Of a stretch of 64,000 nucleotides of DNA, positions 9,202 to 19,023 are shown piece after piece. The DNA comes from Burkholderia sp. D-99. Its GTDB lineage: Bacteria > Pseudomonadota > Gammaproteobacteria > Burkholderiales > Burkholderiaceae. The stretch spans positions 1,054,001 to 1,118,000 of the forward strand of contig NZ_JAAOXM010000002.1 in the NCBI RefSeq assembly GCF_011605345.1, given 5' to 3'. Made by a program: the position numbers and the translations under genes. The notes below the pieces were generated by a model. It saw only the letters and a program-made list of their open reading frames with translations. It was not told the DNA's origin and did not search any database. Numbering within the stretch: the stretch's first letter is position 1; each line of letters starts with the position of its first letter.

Positions 9202-10722
9202 ATGCCTCGCTACCGTCGCGCCGCACTTGTCCTGGCCGCCTGTCTCGGCACCTTTCTCGCCACGCTCGACATCAGCATCGTCAACGTCGCGTTGCCGACG
9301 CTGCAGACGGCGCTCGATACCGACATCGGCGGCCTTCAGTGGGTCGTCAACGCGTATGCGCTCGCGCTGTCCGCGTTCATGCTGTCGGCCGGGCCGCTCG
9401 GCGATCGCTACGGGCACAAGCGCGTCTGGCTCGCCAGCGTGATCCTGTTCACGGCCGGATCGGTGGTCTGCGCATGCGCGAGCCGGCTCGGGCCGCTGCT
9501 CGTCGGGCGCGCGATCCAGGGGCTCGCCGGCGCATTGCTGATACCGGGCGCGATGCCGATCCTCACACATGCGTTTCCCGATGCGCGCGAGCGCGCCCGC
9601 GCGATCGGCGGATGGTCCGCGTTCAGCGCGCTCGCGCTGATCCTCGGGCCGCTGGTGGGCGGCCTGCTCGTCGAGCATGGCGGATGGCAGAACATCTTCC
9701 TCGTCAACGTGCCGATCGGCATCGTGACCGTGCTGCTCGGCGCGTGGGGCATTCCGGAGCGTCGGCATCCGCAGCATGCGGCGTTCGATCCGCTCGGACA
9801 GGCGCTGAGCGTGGTCTGGCTGGGGTTGCTCACGTACGGGCTGATCGGCATCGGCGAAGCCGGCGTGGCGAACGTGAAGGTGTTCGCGCCGCTGGTGGGC
9901 GCCGCGGTGGCGTTCGTCGTGTTCGTGCGGGTCGAAGCGCGCGTCGAGCGGCCGCTGCTGCCGGTCTGGCTGTTTCGCGACCGGCGGCTGGTGCGCGCCA
10001 ATCTCGCGTCGTTCGTGCTCGGGTTCTCGGGGTACAGCAGCCTGTTCTTCCTGTCGCTGTTCCTGCAGCAGGCGCAGGGGCGCACGCCTGCCGCGGCCGG
10101 CTGGCAACTGATGCCGCAGTTCGTGATGACGGCGCTCACGTCGACGCTGTTCGGGCGCATCGCGGCGCGCATTCCGTTGCACGCGCTGATGGTGGCCGGC
10201 TACGGTCTGATCGGCGGGATGCTCGCGGTCATGGCAGGCTTCGGTGCGGGAACGCCGTATGTGCCGGTCGGCATCGCGCTGGCGGTGCTCGGGGTCGGCA
10301 TGGGGCTCGCGGTGCCCGCGACCGGCATGAGCGTGATGGAAATGGCGCCGGCCGAACGCGCGGGCATGGCGTCGGCGACGATGAACGCGTTGCGCCAGAC
10401 CGGGATGAGCATGGGCATCGCCGTGCTCGGCAGCATGATGAGCGTCGGGGCGGTACACCGGATGACGGCCGCGATGCAAGCGGCTGGCAGCCCGCAGGCG
10501 GATAAGCTGGCACGGCAGGCGGTGATGGAGCATGTATTCGCGGCGGGGCAGCCGGCGCTGCTCGGCGCGTATCGGGATGCGATGGCGTACGGGTTTTCGA
10601 TCGCGGTTTCGTGTTCTGGAATCCTATGTATCTGGGTCGCGGCAATGCTGATGATGCAGCGTGAAACGAAGAAGCGATCGGAACGCGCGGCGGCGTGCGT
10701 GACGTCTTCACAGCCGGAATGA
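9202..10722 (+). CDS. MFS drug exporter, DHA2 (14-helix) family
   Basis: 506 residues. The N-terminal signature of EmrB/QacA exporters is present (ATLDISIVNVALPTLQ in helix 1), then GPLGDRYGHKRVWL between helices 2 and 3 and the GPLVGGLL antiporter-like motif in helix 5; about 14 hydrophobic helices fit DHA2. ATG 9202 starts just before the first helix; the frame is open upstream but lacks any recognisable domain. Divergent TetR control suggests an inducible toxic-compound pump. With a Fur-like site in the promoter, export of an iron-related compound is also possible. Substrate unknown. Confidence 0.9.
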   Translation: MPRYRRAALVLAACLGTFLATLDISIVNVALPTLQTALDTDIGGLQWVVNAYALALSAFMLSAGPLGDRYGHKRVWLASVILFTAGSVVCACASRLGPLLVGRAIQGLAGALLIPGAMPILTHAFPDARERARAIGGWSAFSALALILGPLVGGLLVEHGGWQNIFLVNVPIGIVTVLLGAWGIPERRHPQHAAFDPLGQALSVVWLGLLTYGLIGIGEAGVANVKVFAPLVGAAVAFVVFVRVEARVERPLLPVWLFRDRRLVRANLASFVLGFSGYSSLFFLSLFLQQAQGRTPAAAGWQLMPQFVMTALTSTLFGRIAARIPLHALMVAGYGLIGGMLAVMAGFGAGTPYVPVGIALAVLGVGMGLAVPATGMSVMEMAPAERAGMASATMNALRQTGMSMGIAVLGSMMSVGAVHRMTAAMQAAGSPQADKLARQAVMEHVFAAGQPALLGAYRDAMAYGFSIAVSCSGILCIWVAAMLMMQRETKKRSERAAACVTSSQPE

Positions 10723-10776
10723 CGTGGCGTGCGGGCCGGCCGCGCCTTTCGCAGCGAATTGCTGCGTCGGGTGTGC

Positions 10777-11421
10777 CTACCTTCGCCGATGCTCGACCGC
10801 GAACTTGATCAGCTCGGCCTGCCCTTCGATCTCGAGCTTGCGTTTCAGGTTGAGCCGATGCGTTTCCACCGTACGCACCGATAGCCCCGTCTGCTGCGCG
10901 ATCTGCTTGCTCGACAGCCCTTGCGCCAGTGTGTCGAGGATGTCGCGTTCGCGCGGCGTGAGCCGGTCGAGCGGCGACGTGTTCGCGCTCGCGTGGATCA
11001 TCCGCGCGGCGAGCCCTTCGCTGAAGAACGTCTGGCCGGCCAGCACCGTGCCGATCGCGCGCACGATCTCGCTCGCGGGCGAATCCTTCAGCAGGTAGCC
11101 GCTCGCGCCGGCCCGCACGGCCTGCGTCACGTATTCGACGTTGTCGTGCATCGACAGCATCAGCACGCGGATGCCCGGAAAGCGTTCGTGGAACACGCCT
11201 GCGAGCGTGATGCCGTTCATTCCGTTCATTCCGATGTCCATCAGCGCGAGATCGGGTTCGAGCGACGCGGCGAGCGCGAGCGCCTCGTCGGCGTTGCCGG
11301 CTTCGCCGACCACGGACAGGTCGGCCGCTTCGAGCCGCATCCGCAAGCCGTCGCGCACGAGCGGGTGATCGTCGACGAGCAGCAGTCGGGCGACGGGCCG
11401 GGCGGTGTCGGGGGCGCTCAT
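10777..11421 (-). CDS. NarL/FixJ-family response regulator
   Basis: 214 residues. Receiver domain at about 10-130 with phosphoacceptor Asp62 (ALMDIGMNG) and the conserved Lys in YLLKDS; LuxR-type helix-turn-helix at about 150-210 (LTPRERDIL, SKQIAQQTGLSVRTVETH). The start at 11421 was chosen because it directly precedes the receiver; an upstream in-frame start would run into the kinase gene. It lies 28 bases after the kinase stop on the same strand, so the pair forms a two-component system. Targets are not visible here. Confidence 0.93.
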   Translation of the reverse strand: MSAPDTARPVARLLLVDDHPLVRDGLRMRLEAADLSVVGEAGNADEALALAASLEPDLALMDIGMNGMNGITLAGVFHERFPGIRVLMLSMHDNVEYVTQAVRAGASGYLLKDSPASEIVRAIGTVLAGQTFFSEGLAARMIHASANTSPLDRLTPRERDILDTLAQGLSSKQIAQQTGLSVRTVETHRLNLKRKLEIEGQAELIKFAVEHRRR

Positions 11422-11449
11422 GGGCAAAAGGTCTCCGGTGATGGGGGCG

Positions 11450-12832
11450 TCAGGCGGCGCCGGGCAGCGGCACACGCGCGGCGACGATCGTGTGGCCGAC
11501 CTGCGACGTGATCGTCAGCATGCCGCCGAGCGCGTCGAGGCGCTCGCGCATGTTGCGCAGGCCGATGCCGCGGCGCGCGTCGGCCTGCGAGCGTTCGGCG
11601 TCGAAGCCGCAGCCGTTGTCGGCGATGGTCAGCGTGACGGAGTGCCCGCCGACGTCGAGCGTGACGGCCGCGCGCGATGCCTGCGCATGATGCACGATGT
11701 TGCTGAGCGCTTCCTGTGCGATCCGGAACAGCGCGGTGTTGACCGCCGCGGGCAGCGGCCGGGTGCCGCTATGCGCAACCTGCGTATAACCGATGTCGAT
11801 GCCGCTTTCGGCGCCGAGCTCGCGCACCAGCTGCTCGAGTGCCGCCGCGAGGCCGAGATCGTCGAGCATCGCGGGACGCAGCGCATGCGAGATGCGCCGC
11901 ACTTCACGCAGCGTGTCGCCGAGCCGCACGACGCCCGACGTCAGCGCCTGCTCGGCCTCGGGCATGCGCGCGGTACCGCGTTCGAAGCGCGCGAGCGCGG
12001 ATTCGAGCATCAGCTTCGCGGACACCATCATCTGGCTGATCCCATCGTGCAGCTCGCGTGACAGCCGCGCTCGTTCCTGCTCCTGCGATTCGACGACGCG
12101 CTGCGCGAGCAGCTTGAGCTTCGCGTCGGCACTGCGCGACTCGCTGACGTTCAGCACCAGCGCGCACACGGCGATGGCGGCCGCCCCCGTGAGCGCGATC
12201 GCGGTGAGCCAGCTCATCGTGCGCTCGATGTTCGCGGACGCGCGCGCGTCGATGCGCTGCAGCGCGGTGTCGACATCGTCGAGATAGATGCCGGTGCCGA
12301 CCATCCAGCCCCAGCGTTCGAGCGCGATGACGTAGCCTAGCTTCGGCGCGACGCGGCCCGTCGACGGCCGCTGCCATGCGTAGCGCACGTAGCCGCCGCC
12401 GCTCGACGCCGCGCCGATCAGCTTCTGGATCGTCAGCGCGCCCTGCGGGTCACGCATCGACCAGTAGTTGTGGCCGACACGCTCGGGCTCGCGCGGATGC
12501 ATCAGCGAATTGCCGTGCAGGTCGTACACGAAGAAATACCCGTCGGGGCCGAAGTCCATCTTCTGCAGCATCGCAAGCGCCTGCGTGCGCAGCAGCGCGT
12601 CGTCGCGCGCGTTGCGGCCGCTCGCGTCGTAGAGCGGCATGATCGCGCTCGTCGCGAGCTCGACGTAGTGCTTCAGCTCGACTTCCTTGCTCGACAGGTA
12701 CGCGGCCTGGATCGTCGCGTGCTGCGTGCGCGCGAGGGACGTCGCCTGCTGGCGCACGCCGAAGCCGATGCCGGCGATCGCGAGCAGGAACGGCACGATG
12801 GCCAGAAGGAAGATCTTTGCCTTGAGTCTCAT
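11450..12832 (-). CDS. Cache-domain sensor histidine kinase (HisKA_3 type)
   Basis: 460 residues: N-terminal membrane helix (~8-28), periplasmic single-Cache sensor (~35-195, with GPDGYFFVYDLHGNSLMHP, a classical sCache_2 segment), second helix (~205-228), HisKA_3 dimerisation domain with phosphoacceptor His262 in ELHDGISQ, and an HATPase_c domain with ADNGCGFD and RGIGLRNMRERL. Such kinases sense small organic ligands in the periplasm and phosphorylate NarL-type regulators such as the one encoded 28 bases downstream. The start at 12832 begins right before the first helix. The signal is not identifiable. Confidence 0.92.
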   Translation of the reverse strand: MRLKAKIFLLAIVPFLLAIAGIGFGVRQQATSLARTQHATIQAAYLSSKEVELKHYVELATSAIMPLYDASGRNARDDALLRTQALAMLQKMDFGPDGYFFVYDLHGNSLMHPREPERVGHNYWSMRDPQGALTIQKLIGAASSGGGYVRYAWQRPSTGRVAPKLGYVIALERWGWMVGTGIYLDDVDTALQRIDARASANIERTMSWLTAIALTGAAAIAVCALVLNVSESRSADAKLKLLAQRVVESQEQERARLSRELHDGISQMMVSAKLMLESALARFERGTARMPEAEQALTSGVVRLGDTLREVRRISHALRPAMLDDLGLAAALEQLVRELGAESGIDIGYTQVAHSGTRPLPAAVNTALFRIAQEALSNIVHHAQASRAAVTLDVGGHSVTLTIADNGCGFDAERSQADARRGIGLRNMRERLDALGGMLTITSQVGHTIVAARVPLPGAA

Positions 12833-12979
12833 GGTGGTGCGAAGCGGCCGCGTGCCCGCGCGGGCGGCCGGGCGAAGCAGCCGTGCGGCGGCGTGTCGAG
12901 GCGACATTGTCGGCGATTTTGCGCATGGGCGGCGACGGCGGCCCGGCGGCCGCCCTGCCGTCGCCCGGCGGCTGCCCGT

Positions 12980-14542
12980 TCAGGCCTGCCGCGCCGCGAG
13001 GCCGCCGGAGGCGGCCGCGTGCACGACGATGCGGTTGCGCCCGCCTTCCTTCGCGCGATACAGCGCGTCGTCGGCCAGCTTCAGCGCGGCCTGCATGTCG
13101 TCGTCGTGTTCGGGATAGCTCGTCGTCACGCCGATGCTCACCGTCAGGCGGCCCGACGTGCCGGCGTCGTGCCGGATGCCGAGATCGAGGATACCGGTGC
13201 GGATCGTCTCGGCGATCAACACCGCGCCGTCCGTGCTGACGTCGGGCAGCACGACGACGAATTCCTCGCCGCCGTAGCGCGCCGCGTAATCGGCCGGGCG
13301 GCGCAGGCAGCCGGCGATGCAGTGGCCGACCGCGGCGAGCGCGTCGTCGCCGGCCTGGTGCCCTTGCGTGTCGTTGTAGCGCTTGAAGTAATCGACGTCG
13401 ATGAACAGCAGCGACAGCGCGTGCTGCGAGCGCGCGGCCCGGCGCCATTCGCGCGCGAGCGTGACGTCGAGCATGCGGCGGTTGTCGAGGCCCGTGAGGC
13501 CGTCGGTGCGCGCGAGCGCCTGCAGTTCGGTTTCCGCGCGGTGGCGCTTGCGCAGCTGCACGTCGAGCAGCAGCGACAGGCCGACGAAGCCGATCGCGAG
13601 CGCGGCCATCGCGGAGCCGATCGGAATCGCACGGTCGTACCACGCGGCGTAGGTATCCGCTTCCGAGCGTGCGACCATGATGATGAGCGGCAGTTGCTCG
13701 AGGTGGCGGAACACGTACAGGCGCCGCACGCCGTCGATCGACGCGGTATCGGCGAAGCTGCCTTCGCTGGCGGTCATGAACCGCCGGAACGTGCTGGCCC
13801 GGCTGATGTCGCGGCCGACGATCTTCGGGTCGTACGGCTCGCGCGCGAGCATCTTGCCATCCGTGTTGATCAACGCGATCGAGCCGCGATCGCCGAGCGA
13901 CAGCCGCGAGAACAGGTTCTGGAAATATTCGAGCCGGATCGACATCACGGCGACGCCGCCGAACGAGCCGTCGGGTTTCGTGATGCGCCGGCTGAGCGCG
14001 ATGCTCGGCGAGCCGCCGCGCAACCGCGAATGATACGGGGGGCTGACGTACAGGCCGATGTCGGGGTGGTCGCGGTGCACCGTGAAGTACGGCTCGTTGC
14101 CGAAATTGGCCTTGCGCGGCACGTCGCTCTTGCCGTCGACCGCGATGTCGCCCTTCGCGTCGAGCACGTAGATGCCGCCGAGGTACTTGGCCGTCGTCGC
14201 ACGGTCGAACAGCACCTGGCGGCGCAGCGGCATCGGCAGCCTGACGACCTCGGAGTCGTTCTCGCCTTCGACGACGGCCTGCAGCGACAGCGAATAGATC
14301 TCGATGTTGCGCTCGATGTCCCACGACGCCATCAGCGCGAGATTTTGCTGCATCGCGGCGGAGCGGTCGCGCGCGTCGATGCGGCCTTCGTACAGCACGA
14401 TTGCGCACAGGGACAGCAGCAGCAGCGCGATCAGCAGCCCGGTATAGAAGATCAGGTGCGGCAGCAGGAACCGGCGCAGATGAGCGGCGACACGGCTCGT
14501 CAGGCCGGATTCGCTGGGCATTGCGTAGTCGGTTTCTGCCAT
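12980..14542 (-). CDS. Membrane diguanylate cyclase with dCache-like sensor
   Basis: 520 residues: membrane helix (~30-52), a ~250-residue periplasmic double-Cache-like sensor, second helix (~330-350), and a C-terminal GGDEF domain. The active site is an intact GGEEF (424-428), and an RxxD inhibitory site (RPAD, 415-418) sits five residues before it, so product inhibition by c-di-GMP is expected. It makes c-di-GMP from two GTP. Start 14542 (MAETDYAM) is favoured; two further in-frame ATGs lie within 81 bases upstream. It lies 147 bp before the kinase gene on the same strand; co-regulation is possible but not shown. Confidence 0.9.
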   Translation of the reverse strand: MAETDYAMPSESGLTSRVAAHLRRFLLPHLIFYTGLLIALLLLSLCAIVLYEGRIDARDRSAAMQQNLALMASWDIERNIEIYSLSLQAVVEGENDSEVVRLPMPLRRQVLFDRATTAKYLGGIYVLDAKGDIAVDGKSDVPRKANFGNEPYFTVHRDHPDIGLYVSPPYHSRLRGGSPSIALSRRITKPDGSFGGVAVMSIRLEYFQNLFSRLSLGDRGSIALINTDGKMLAREPYDPKIVGRDISRASTFRRFMTASEGSFADTASIDGVRRLYVFRHLEQLPLIIMVARSEADTYAAWYDRAIPIGSAMAALAIGFVGLSLLLDVQLRKRHRAETELQALARTDGLTGLDNRRMLDVTLAREWRRAARSQHALSLLFIDVDYFKRYNDTQGHQAGDDALAAVGHCIAGCLRRPADYAARYGGEEFVVVLPDVSTDGAVLIAETIRTGILDLGIRHDAGTSGRLTVSIGVTTSYPEHDDDMQAALKLADDALYRAKEGGRNRIVVHAAASGGLAARQA

Positions 14543-15020
14543 GGTCCGTGGATCGATGGGCATTGCCGCCGGGCGGCGGGCCGATGCGATTGTTCGTATG
14601 GCGTGCCGGCGGCGATCCGTCACGCGGCCATTCCGACGCCTTCCTGCTCCGGCGGAGAAAATGGGCGCCGATTTTCGGCAATCGCGGACAGATATACCAG
14701 TAAATCAAGCATTCACTGGTGACATCTGCGCCGATTCGACGATCTGACGAATCGGGCAGCGCGAATTCAACGGAGTATAACGCGCGCGTCCACGCGCGCG
14801 GAAAATGTTGCGGTCTGTTGATCCCGATCAAATTACAGTGAATTCCCGGGCTTGCGAATATCGGGCAGAGCGTTATAGCGCAAGGCTTTGCGGCATGAAC
14901 GGCGAAACCGTGGCGCGCGGCTGCCGGTTCCATCGGGTTAACGGTCGGCGAGCGAAAAAAATGAAGGCATGCGATATGTGCCGATTATTCGTTTCAACAA
15001 CCGGACGAACGCGAAAATGA

Positions 15021-15049
15021 AAACGGGCGGCCGTTGCGGCCGCCCGTTT
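15021..15049 (-). terminator. Intrinsic terminator after glcB
   Basis: Perfect 13-bp stem AAACGGGCGGCCG / CGGCCGCCCGTTT with a 3-base loop; on the minus strand the stem is followed by TCATTTTCG. It ends the glc transcript about 85 bases after the glcB stop. Confidence 0.8.
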
Positions 15050-15059
15050 CGTGAAGCAG

Positions 15060-15104
15060 GCGTACGGGCTTCCGGCATACGGGCTCCCGGCATACGGGCT
15101 TCCG
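15060..15104. repeat. Three-copy 15-bp tandem repeat
   Basis: Three adjacent 15-mers (GCGTACGGGCTTCCG, GCATACGGGCTCCCG, GCATACGGGCTTCCG) in the 3' untranslated stretch between the glcB stop and its terminator. Only two positions vary. A partial inverted copy follows (GCATGCCGG). Confidence 0.8.
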
Positions 15105-15134
15105 GCATGCCGGAAACCCGCAGCACGCCCCTGC

Positions 15135-17309
15135 TTATCCGCCGTGCTGTTGCGCCTTGAACGCGAGCCGGAACCGGTGCAGCAGCGGCTCGGTATAGCC
15201 GCTCGGCTGCGACGTGCCCTGCAGCGCGAGCGCGCACGCGGCCTTGAACGCGGTCGACTGGTCGTAGCCGGGCGCCATCGGGCGATAGTTCGGGTCGCCG
15301 GCGTTCTGCTGGTCGACGACGCGCGCCATCCGCTTGAACACGTCGAGCACGAACGCCTCGGTGATCACGCCGTGGCGCAGCCAGTTCGCAATGTGCTGGC
15401 TCGAAATGCGCAGCGTCGCGCGGTCTTCCATCAGGCCGACGTCGTGGATGTCGGGTACCTTCGAGCAGCCTACGCCCTGTTCGACCCAGCGCACGACGTA
15501 GCCGAGGATGCCCTGCGCGTTGTTCTCGACTTCGCTCAGGATCTCGGCCTCGCTCCACTCGGCGCGCTCGACGACCGGCACCGTCAGCAGGCCTTCGAGC
15601 AGCGTGTCGCGTTCGCTCGCGTACGGCGTCTTCTCGAGTGCCTGCTGGACGGCCTGCACGTCGACGAGGTGGTAGTGCAGCGCATGCAGCGTCGCGGCGG
15701 TCGGCGACGGCACCCAGGCGGTGTTCGCACCGGCGCGCGGATGCGCGATCTTCTGCTCGAGCATCGCGTGCATCAGGTCCGGCATCGCCCACATGCCCTT
15801 GCCGATCTGCGCGCGGCCGCGCAGGCCGGCCGACAGGCCCGCGAGCACGTTGTTGCGCTCGTACGACTGGATCCACGCCGACGATTTCATGTCGCCCTTG
15901 CGGATCATCGGGCCCGCTTCCATCGCGGTGTGCATCTCGTCGCCGGTGCGGTCGAGGAAGCCGGTGTTGATGAACGCGACGCGCGCGGCGGCTGCGGCGA
16001 TACACGCGGCGAGGTTCACGCTGGTGCGGCGCTCCTCGTCCATGATGCCCATCTTCAGCGTGTTGCGCGGCAGGTTGTACAGATCCTCGATGCGCGCGAA
16101 CAGCGTATCGGCGAACGCGACTTCGACCGGGCCGTGCATCTTCGGCTTCACGATGTAGATCGAGCCCGTGCGCGAGTTGCGCTTCGCCTTCAGGTCGTGC
16201 AGCGAGCACAGCACCGTGACGACGCCGTCGAGGATCCCTTCCGGAATCTCGTTGCCGTCGCGGTCGAGCACCGCGCCGTTGGTCATCAGGTGGCCGACGT
16301 TGCGCACGAACAGCAGCGAGCGGCCGTGCAGCGACAGCGTGCCGCCGTCGGGCGTGGTGTACTCGCGGTCGGCGTTCAGGCGGCGCGTGAAGGTCTTGCC
16401 GCCCTTCGCGACTTCCTCGACCAGCGTGCCCTGCATCAGGCCGAGCCAGTTGCGGTAGAGCTGGACCTTGTCGTCGGCGTCCACCGCCGCGACCGAATCC
16501 TCGCAGTCGATGATCGTGCTGACCGCGGCTTCGAGCACGACGTCCTTCACGTTCGCGAGATCGGCGCGGCCGATCGGCGTCGATGCGTCGATCTGGATCT
16601 CGAGGTGCAGGCCGTTGTGCTTGAGCAGGATCGCGGACGGCGCGTCGGCCGCGCCCTGGTAGCCGACGAACAGTGCCGGTTGCGCGAGGCCCACGATCCC
16701 CTTCGCGGTTTCGATGGCGAGCTGGCCGTCCTGCACGCGGTAGCGCAGCGCGTCGCGGTGCGAGCCGCTCGCGAGCGGCGCGGCGTTGTCGAGCACGTTG
16801 CGCGCGTAGTCGATCACGCGCTGGCCGCGCGTCGGGTTGTAGGTCGCGGTGCGTTCGGCGCCGCCGTCTTCGGGCAATGCATCGGTGCCGTACAGCGCGT
16901 CGTACAGGCTGCCCCAGCGGGCATTCGCGGCGTTCAGCGCATAGCGTGCGTTCGACAGCGGCACGACGAGCTGCGGGCCGGCCTGCGTGGCGATCTCGCT
17001 GTCGACGTTCGCGGTGGCTGCCGCGACGTTCGACGGGACCGGTACGAGGTAGCCGATTTGTTCGAGGAACGCGCGGTACGCGGCGTGGTCGCGCACGGGG
17101 CCGGGGTGCGCGCGGTGCCAGGTGTCGAGTTCCTGCTGCAGGCGGTCGCGTTCCGCGAGCAGCTCGCGGTTGCGCGGCGCCAGGTCGTGCACCAGGGCCG
17201 AGAAACCGCTCCAGAACGCGGCCTTGTCGATGCCGGTGCCCGGCAACGCTTCGTTTTCAATGAACTGGCTCAGCGCTGGCGCGACTTGCAGTCCTGCTTG
17301 GTCGATCAT
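15135..17309 (-). CDS. glcB: Malate synthase G
   Basis: 724 residues, the usual size of the monomeric G isoform (AceB-type enzymes are about 190 residues shorter). It condenses glyoxylate with acetyl-CoA to malate. Family segments seen include [19 protein letters not shown], the [13 protein letters not shown] core strand and [17 protein letters not shown]. It is the last gene of the glc run on this strand, 44 bases after glcG, so the glyoxylate made by GlcDEF can enter central metabolism. Confidence 0.97.
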   Translation of the reverse strand: MIDQAGLQVAPALSQFIENEALPGTGIDKAAFWSGFSALVHDLAPRNRELLAERDRLQQELDTWHRAHPGPVRDHAAYRAFLEQIGYLVPVPSNVAAATANVDSEIATQAGPQLVVPLSNARYALNAANARWGSLYDALYGTDALPEDGGAERTATYNPTRGQRVIDYARNVLDNAAPLASGSHRDALRYRVQDGQLAIETAKGIVGLAQPALFVGYQGAADAPSAILLKHNGLHLEIQIDASTPIGRADLANVKDVVLEAAVSTIIDCEDSVAAVDADDKVQLYRNWLGLMQGTLVEEVAKGGKTFTRRLNADREYTTPDGGTLSLHGRSLLFVRNVGHLMTNGAVLDRDGNEIPEGILDGVVTVLCSLHDLKAKRNSRTGSIYIVKPKMHGPVEVAFADTLFARIEDLYNLPRNTLKMGIMDEERRTSVNLAACIAAAAARVAFINTGFLDRTGDEMHTAMEAGPMIRKGDMKSSAWIQSYERNNVLAGLSAGLRGRAQIGKGMWAMPDLMHAMLEQKIAHPRAGANTAWVPSPTAATLHALHYHLVDVQAVQQALEKTPYASERDTLLEGLLTVPVVERAEWSEAEILSEVENNAQGILGYVVRWVEQGVGCSKVPDIHDVGLMEDRATLRISSQHIANWLRHGVITEAFVLDVFKRMARVVDQQNAGDPNYRPMAPGYDQSTAFKAACALALQGTSQPSGYTEPLLHRFRLAFKAQQHGG

Positions 17310-17353
17310 CGTTAATCCTCCCGGGGAAAAATGCGCGCGCGCGGCTTGGCTGG

Positions 17354-17758
17354 CTATGCCACGACGCTTTGTGTGCCGGCGCGGGCGATCTGCGCGTCCT
17401 GCTCGGACTTTACGCCAGACACGCCGATCGCGCCCGCGATCCGGCCGCCGACCGTGACCGGCACGCCGCCTTCGAGCAACCCCGTCAGCGGCACGCTGAG
17501 AAACGCGGTGCGGCCACCGTTGATCATATCCTCATACGCCTTCGTCTCGCGCCGGCCGAGCGCCGCCGCGCGCGCCTTGTCCTGCGAGATGGTCGCGCTG
17601 GCCGGCGATGCGCCGTCCAGGCGTGCAAACGCGAGCAGGTGGCCGCCGTCATCGACGACGGCGATCGATACGGCCCAGCCGTGGCGCTCCGCTTCCGCGC
17701 GGGCGGCGGCGAGCATGCGGTCGGCATCGGCGAGTTCGAGTTCGGGTTTCGTCTGCAT
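17354..17758 (-). CDS. glcG: GlcG/HbpS-family protein
   Basis: 134 residues covering one GlcG/HbpS domain: an N-terminal helix ([20 protein letters not shown]), [18 protein letters not shown], and C-terminal [13 protein letters not shown]. Biochemical function in glc operons is unknown; related proteins bind haem or act as small-molecule or cofactor-handling units. It lies between glcF and glcB, as in the E. coli glc operon order. Confidence 0.88.
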   Translation of the reverse strand: MQTKPELELADADRMLAAARAEAERHGWAVSIAVVDDGGHLLAFARLDGASPASATISQDKARAAALGRRETKAYEDMINGGRTAFLSVPLTGLLEGGVPVTVGGRIAGAIGVSGVKSEQDAQIARAGTQSVVA

Positions 17759-17778
17759 GGCATTTCTCCGGAATCAGG

Positions 17779-18999
17779 TCAGTTCACGAGATGGTTGTCG
17801 ACGAGCTCGATCCAGTGGCGCACGGCCGTGCGGCCCGCGCCGTTCAGGTGAGTCTGGCAGCCGACGTTGGCCGTGACAATCAGGTCCGGCCGCTCGGCTT
17901 CGAGCGCGTCGAGTTTGTTGTCGCGCAGTGTCGTCGCGAGTTCGGGCTGCGTCAGCGAATACGTGCCGGCCGAGCCGCAGCACAGGTGGCCGTCGGCGAC
18001 ATTCGTCAGATCGAAGCCGAGCCGCGTCAGGATGCGTTCGACCGCACCGCCGAGGCGCTGCGCGTGCTGCAGCGTGCACGGGCAATGCACCGCGACGCGG
18101 CGTGGCGTCGAACCGGCCAGCGCGTCGAGCGGCTCGGCCGCGAGCACCTCGGCGAGATCACGCGCGAGCGCGCTGACGCGCCGCGCTTTCTCCGCGTAGA
18201 CGGGGTCGGAGCGCAGCAGGTCGCCGTATTCCTTGACGAACGCGCCGCAGCCGCTCGCCGTCAGCACGATCGCTTCCGCACCGGCCTCGATCGCGGGCCA
18301 CCATGCGTCGATGTTGCGGCGTGCGCGGGCGAGGCCGGCATCCTGTGCGTTCAGGTGATACTCGGTCGCGCCGCAGCAGCCGGCTTCGCGCGCCGGGCTC
18401 ACGCTGATGCCGAGCCGGTCGAGCACCCGCGCGGCGGCGGCATTGGTGTTCGGCGACAACGACGGCTGCACGCAGCCCTCGAGCATCAGCACGCGTCGCG
18501 CGTGGCGCACAGCTGGGCGCGGTGCGGCCGCGGGGGCGGCGGCCGGGATCTTGTCCCGCAGTGCGCCGGGCAGCAGCGGGCGCAGTGTGCGGCCGGCCTT
18601 CAGCAACGCGGCGAACGTCGCCGGGCGCGGCACGACGTGACGCAGCCCCGCGCGCAGCAGGCGTTCGCGCGCGGGCCGTTGTGCCCGCTTCTCGGCTTCC
18701 ACGCGGCCGATGTCGAGCAGCGTGTGATAGCGCACGCCGGACGGGCAGGTCGTCTCGCAGTTGCGGCACGTCAGGCAGCGGTCGAGATGCCGCTGCGTGC
18801 GTTCGCCGCACGGCTCGCCTTCGAGCAGTTGCTTGATCAGGTAGATGCGGCCGCGCGGCCCGTCGAGCTCGTTGCCGAGCACCTGGTAGGTCGGGCAGGT
18901 CGCATTGCAGAAGCCGCAGTGCACGCACGCGCGCAGGATCGCTTCCGCTTCGTCGGCCCGGGCGAGGGCCTTGCTTGCTTCGCTGAGATTGGTTTGCAT
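17779..18999 (-). CDS. glcF: Glycolate oxidase iron-sulfur subunit
   Basis: 406 residues. Two ferredoxin-type 4Fe-4S motifs in the N-terminal region (CVHCGFCNATCP, Cys 25/28/31/35, then CLTCRNCETTCP) and two C-terminal CCG domains (GCCGATEYH and LCCGSAGTYS), the layout of GlcF. It passes electrons from the flavin subunits to the respiratory chain at the inner membrane. It lies 24 bases after glcE and 20 bases before glcG. Confidence 0.96.
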   Translation of the reverse strand: MQTNLSEASKALARADEAEAILRACVHCGFCNATCPTYQVLGNELDGPRGRIYLIKQLLEGEPCGERTQRHLDRCLTCRNCETTCPSGVRYHTLLDIGRVEAEKRAQRPARERLLRAGLRHVVPRPATFAALLKAGRTLRPLLPGALRDKIPAAAPAAAPRPAVRHARRVLMLEGCVQPSLSPNTNAAAARVLDRLGISVSPAREAGCCGATEYHLNAQDAGLARARRNIDAWWPAIEAGAEAIVLTASGCGAFVKEYGDLLRSDPVYAEKARRVSALARDLAEVLAAEPLDALAGSTPRRVAVHCPCTLQHAQRLGGAVERILTRLGFDLTNVADGHLCCGSAGTYSLTQPELATTLRDNKLDALEAERPDLIVTANVGCQTHLNGAGRTAVRHWIELVDNHLVN

Positions 19000-19023
19000 C
19001 GGCGGGTCGGGATCGGGTTCGCG

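Larger units (their letters stand above)
14543..15134. other. Intergenic region, cyclase promoter and glcB 3' end
   Basis: About 590 bp with no convincing gene. The left part should carry the diguanylate cyclase promoter (minus strand); a CGCGCG-rich imperfect inverted repeat lies near 14780-14800. The right part holds the glcB terminator and a 15-bp tandem repeat, listed separately. Confidence 0.5.
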
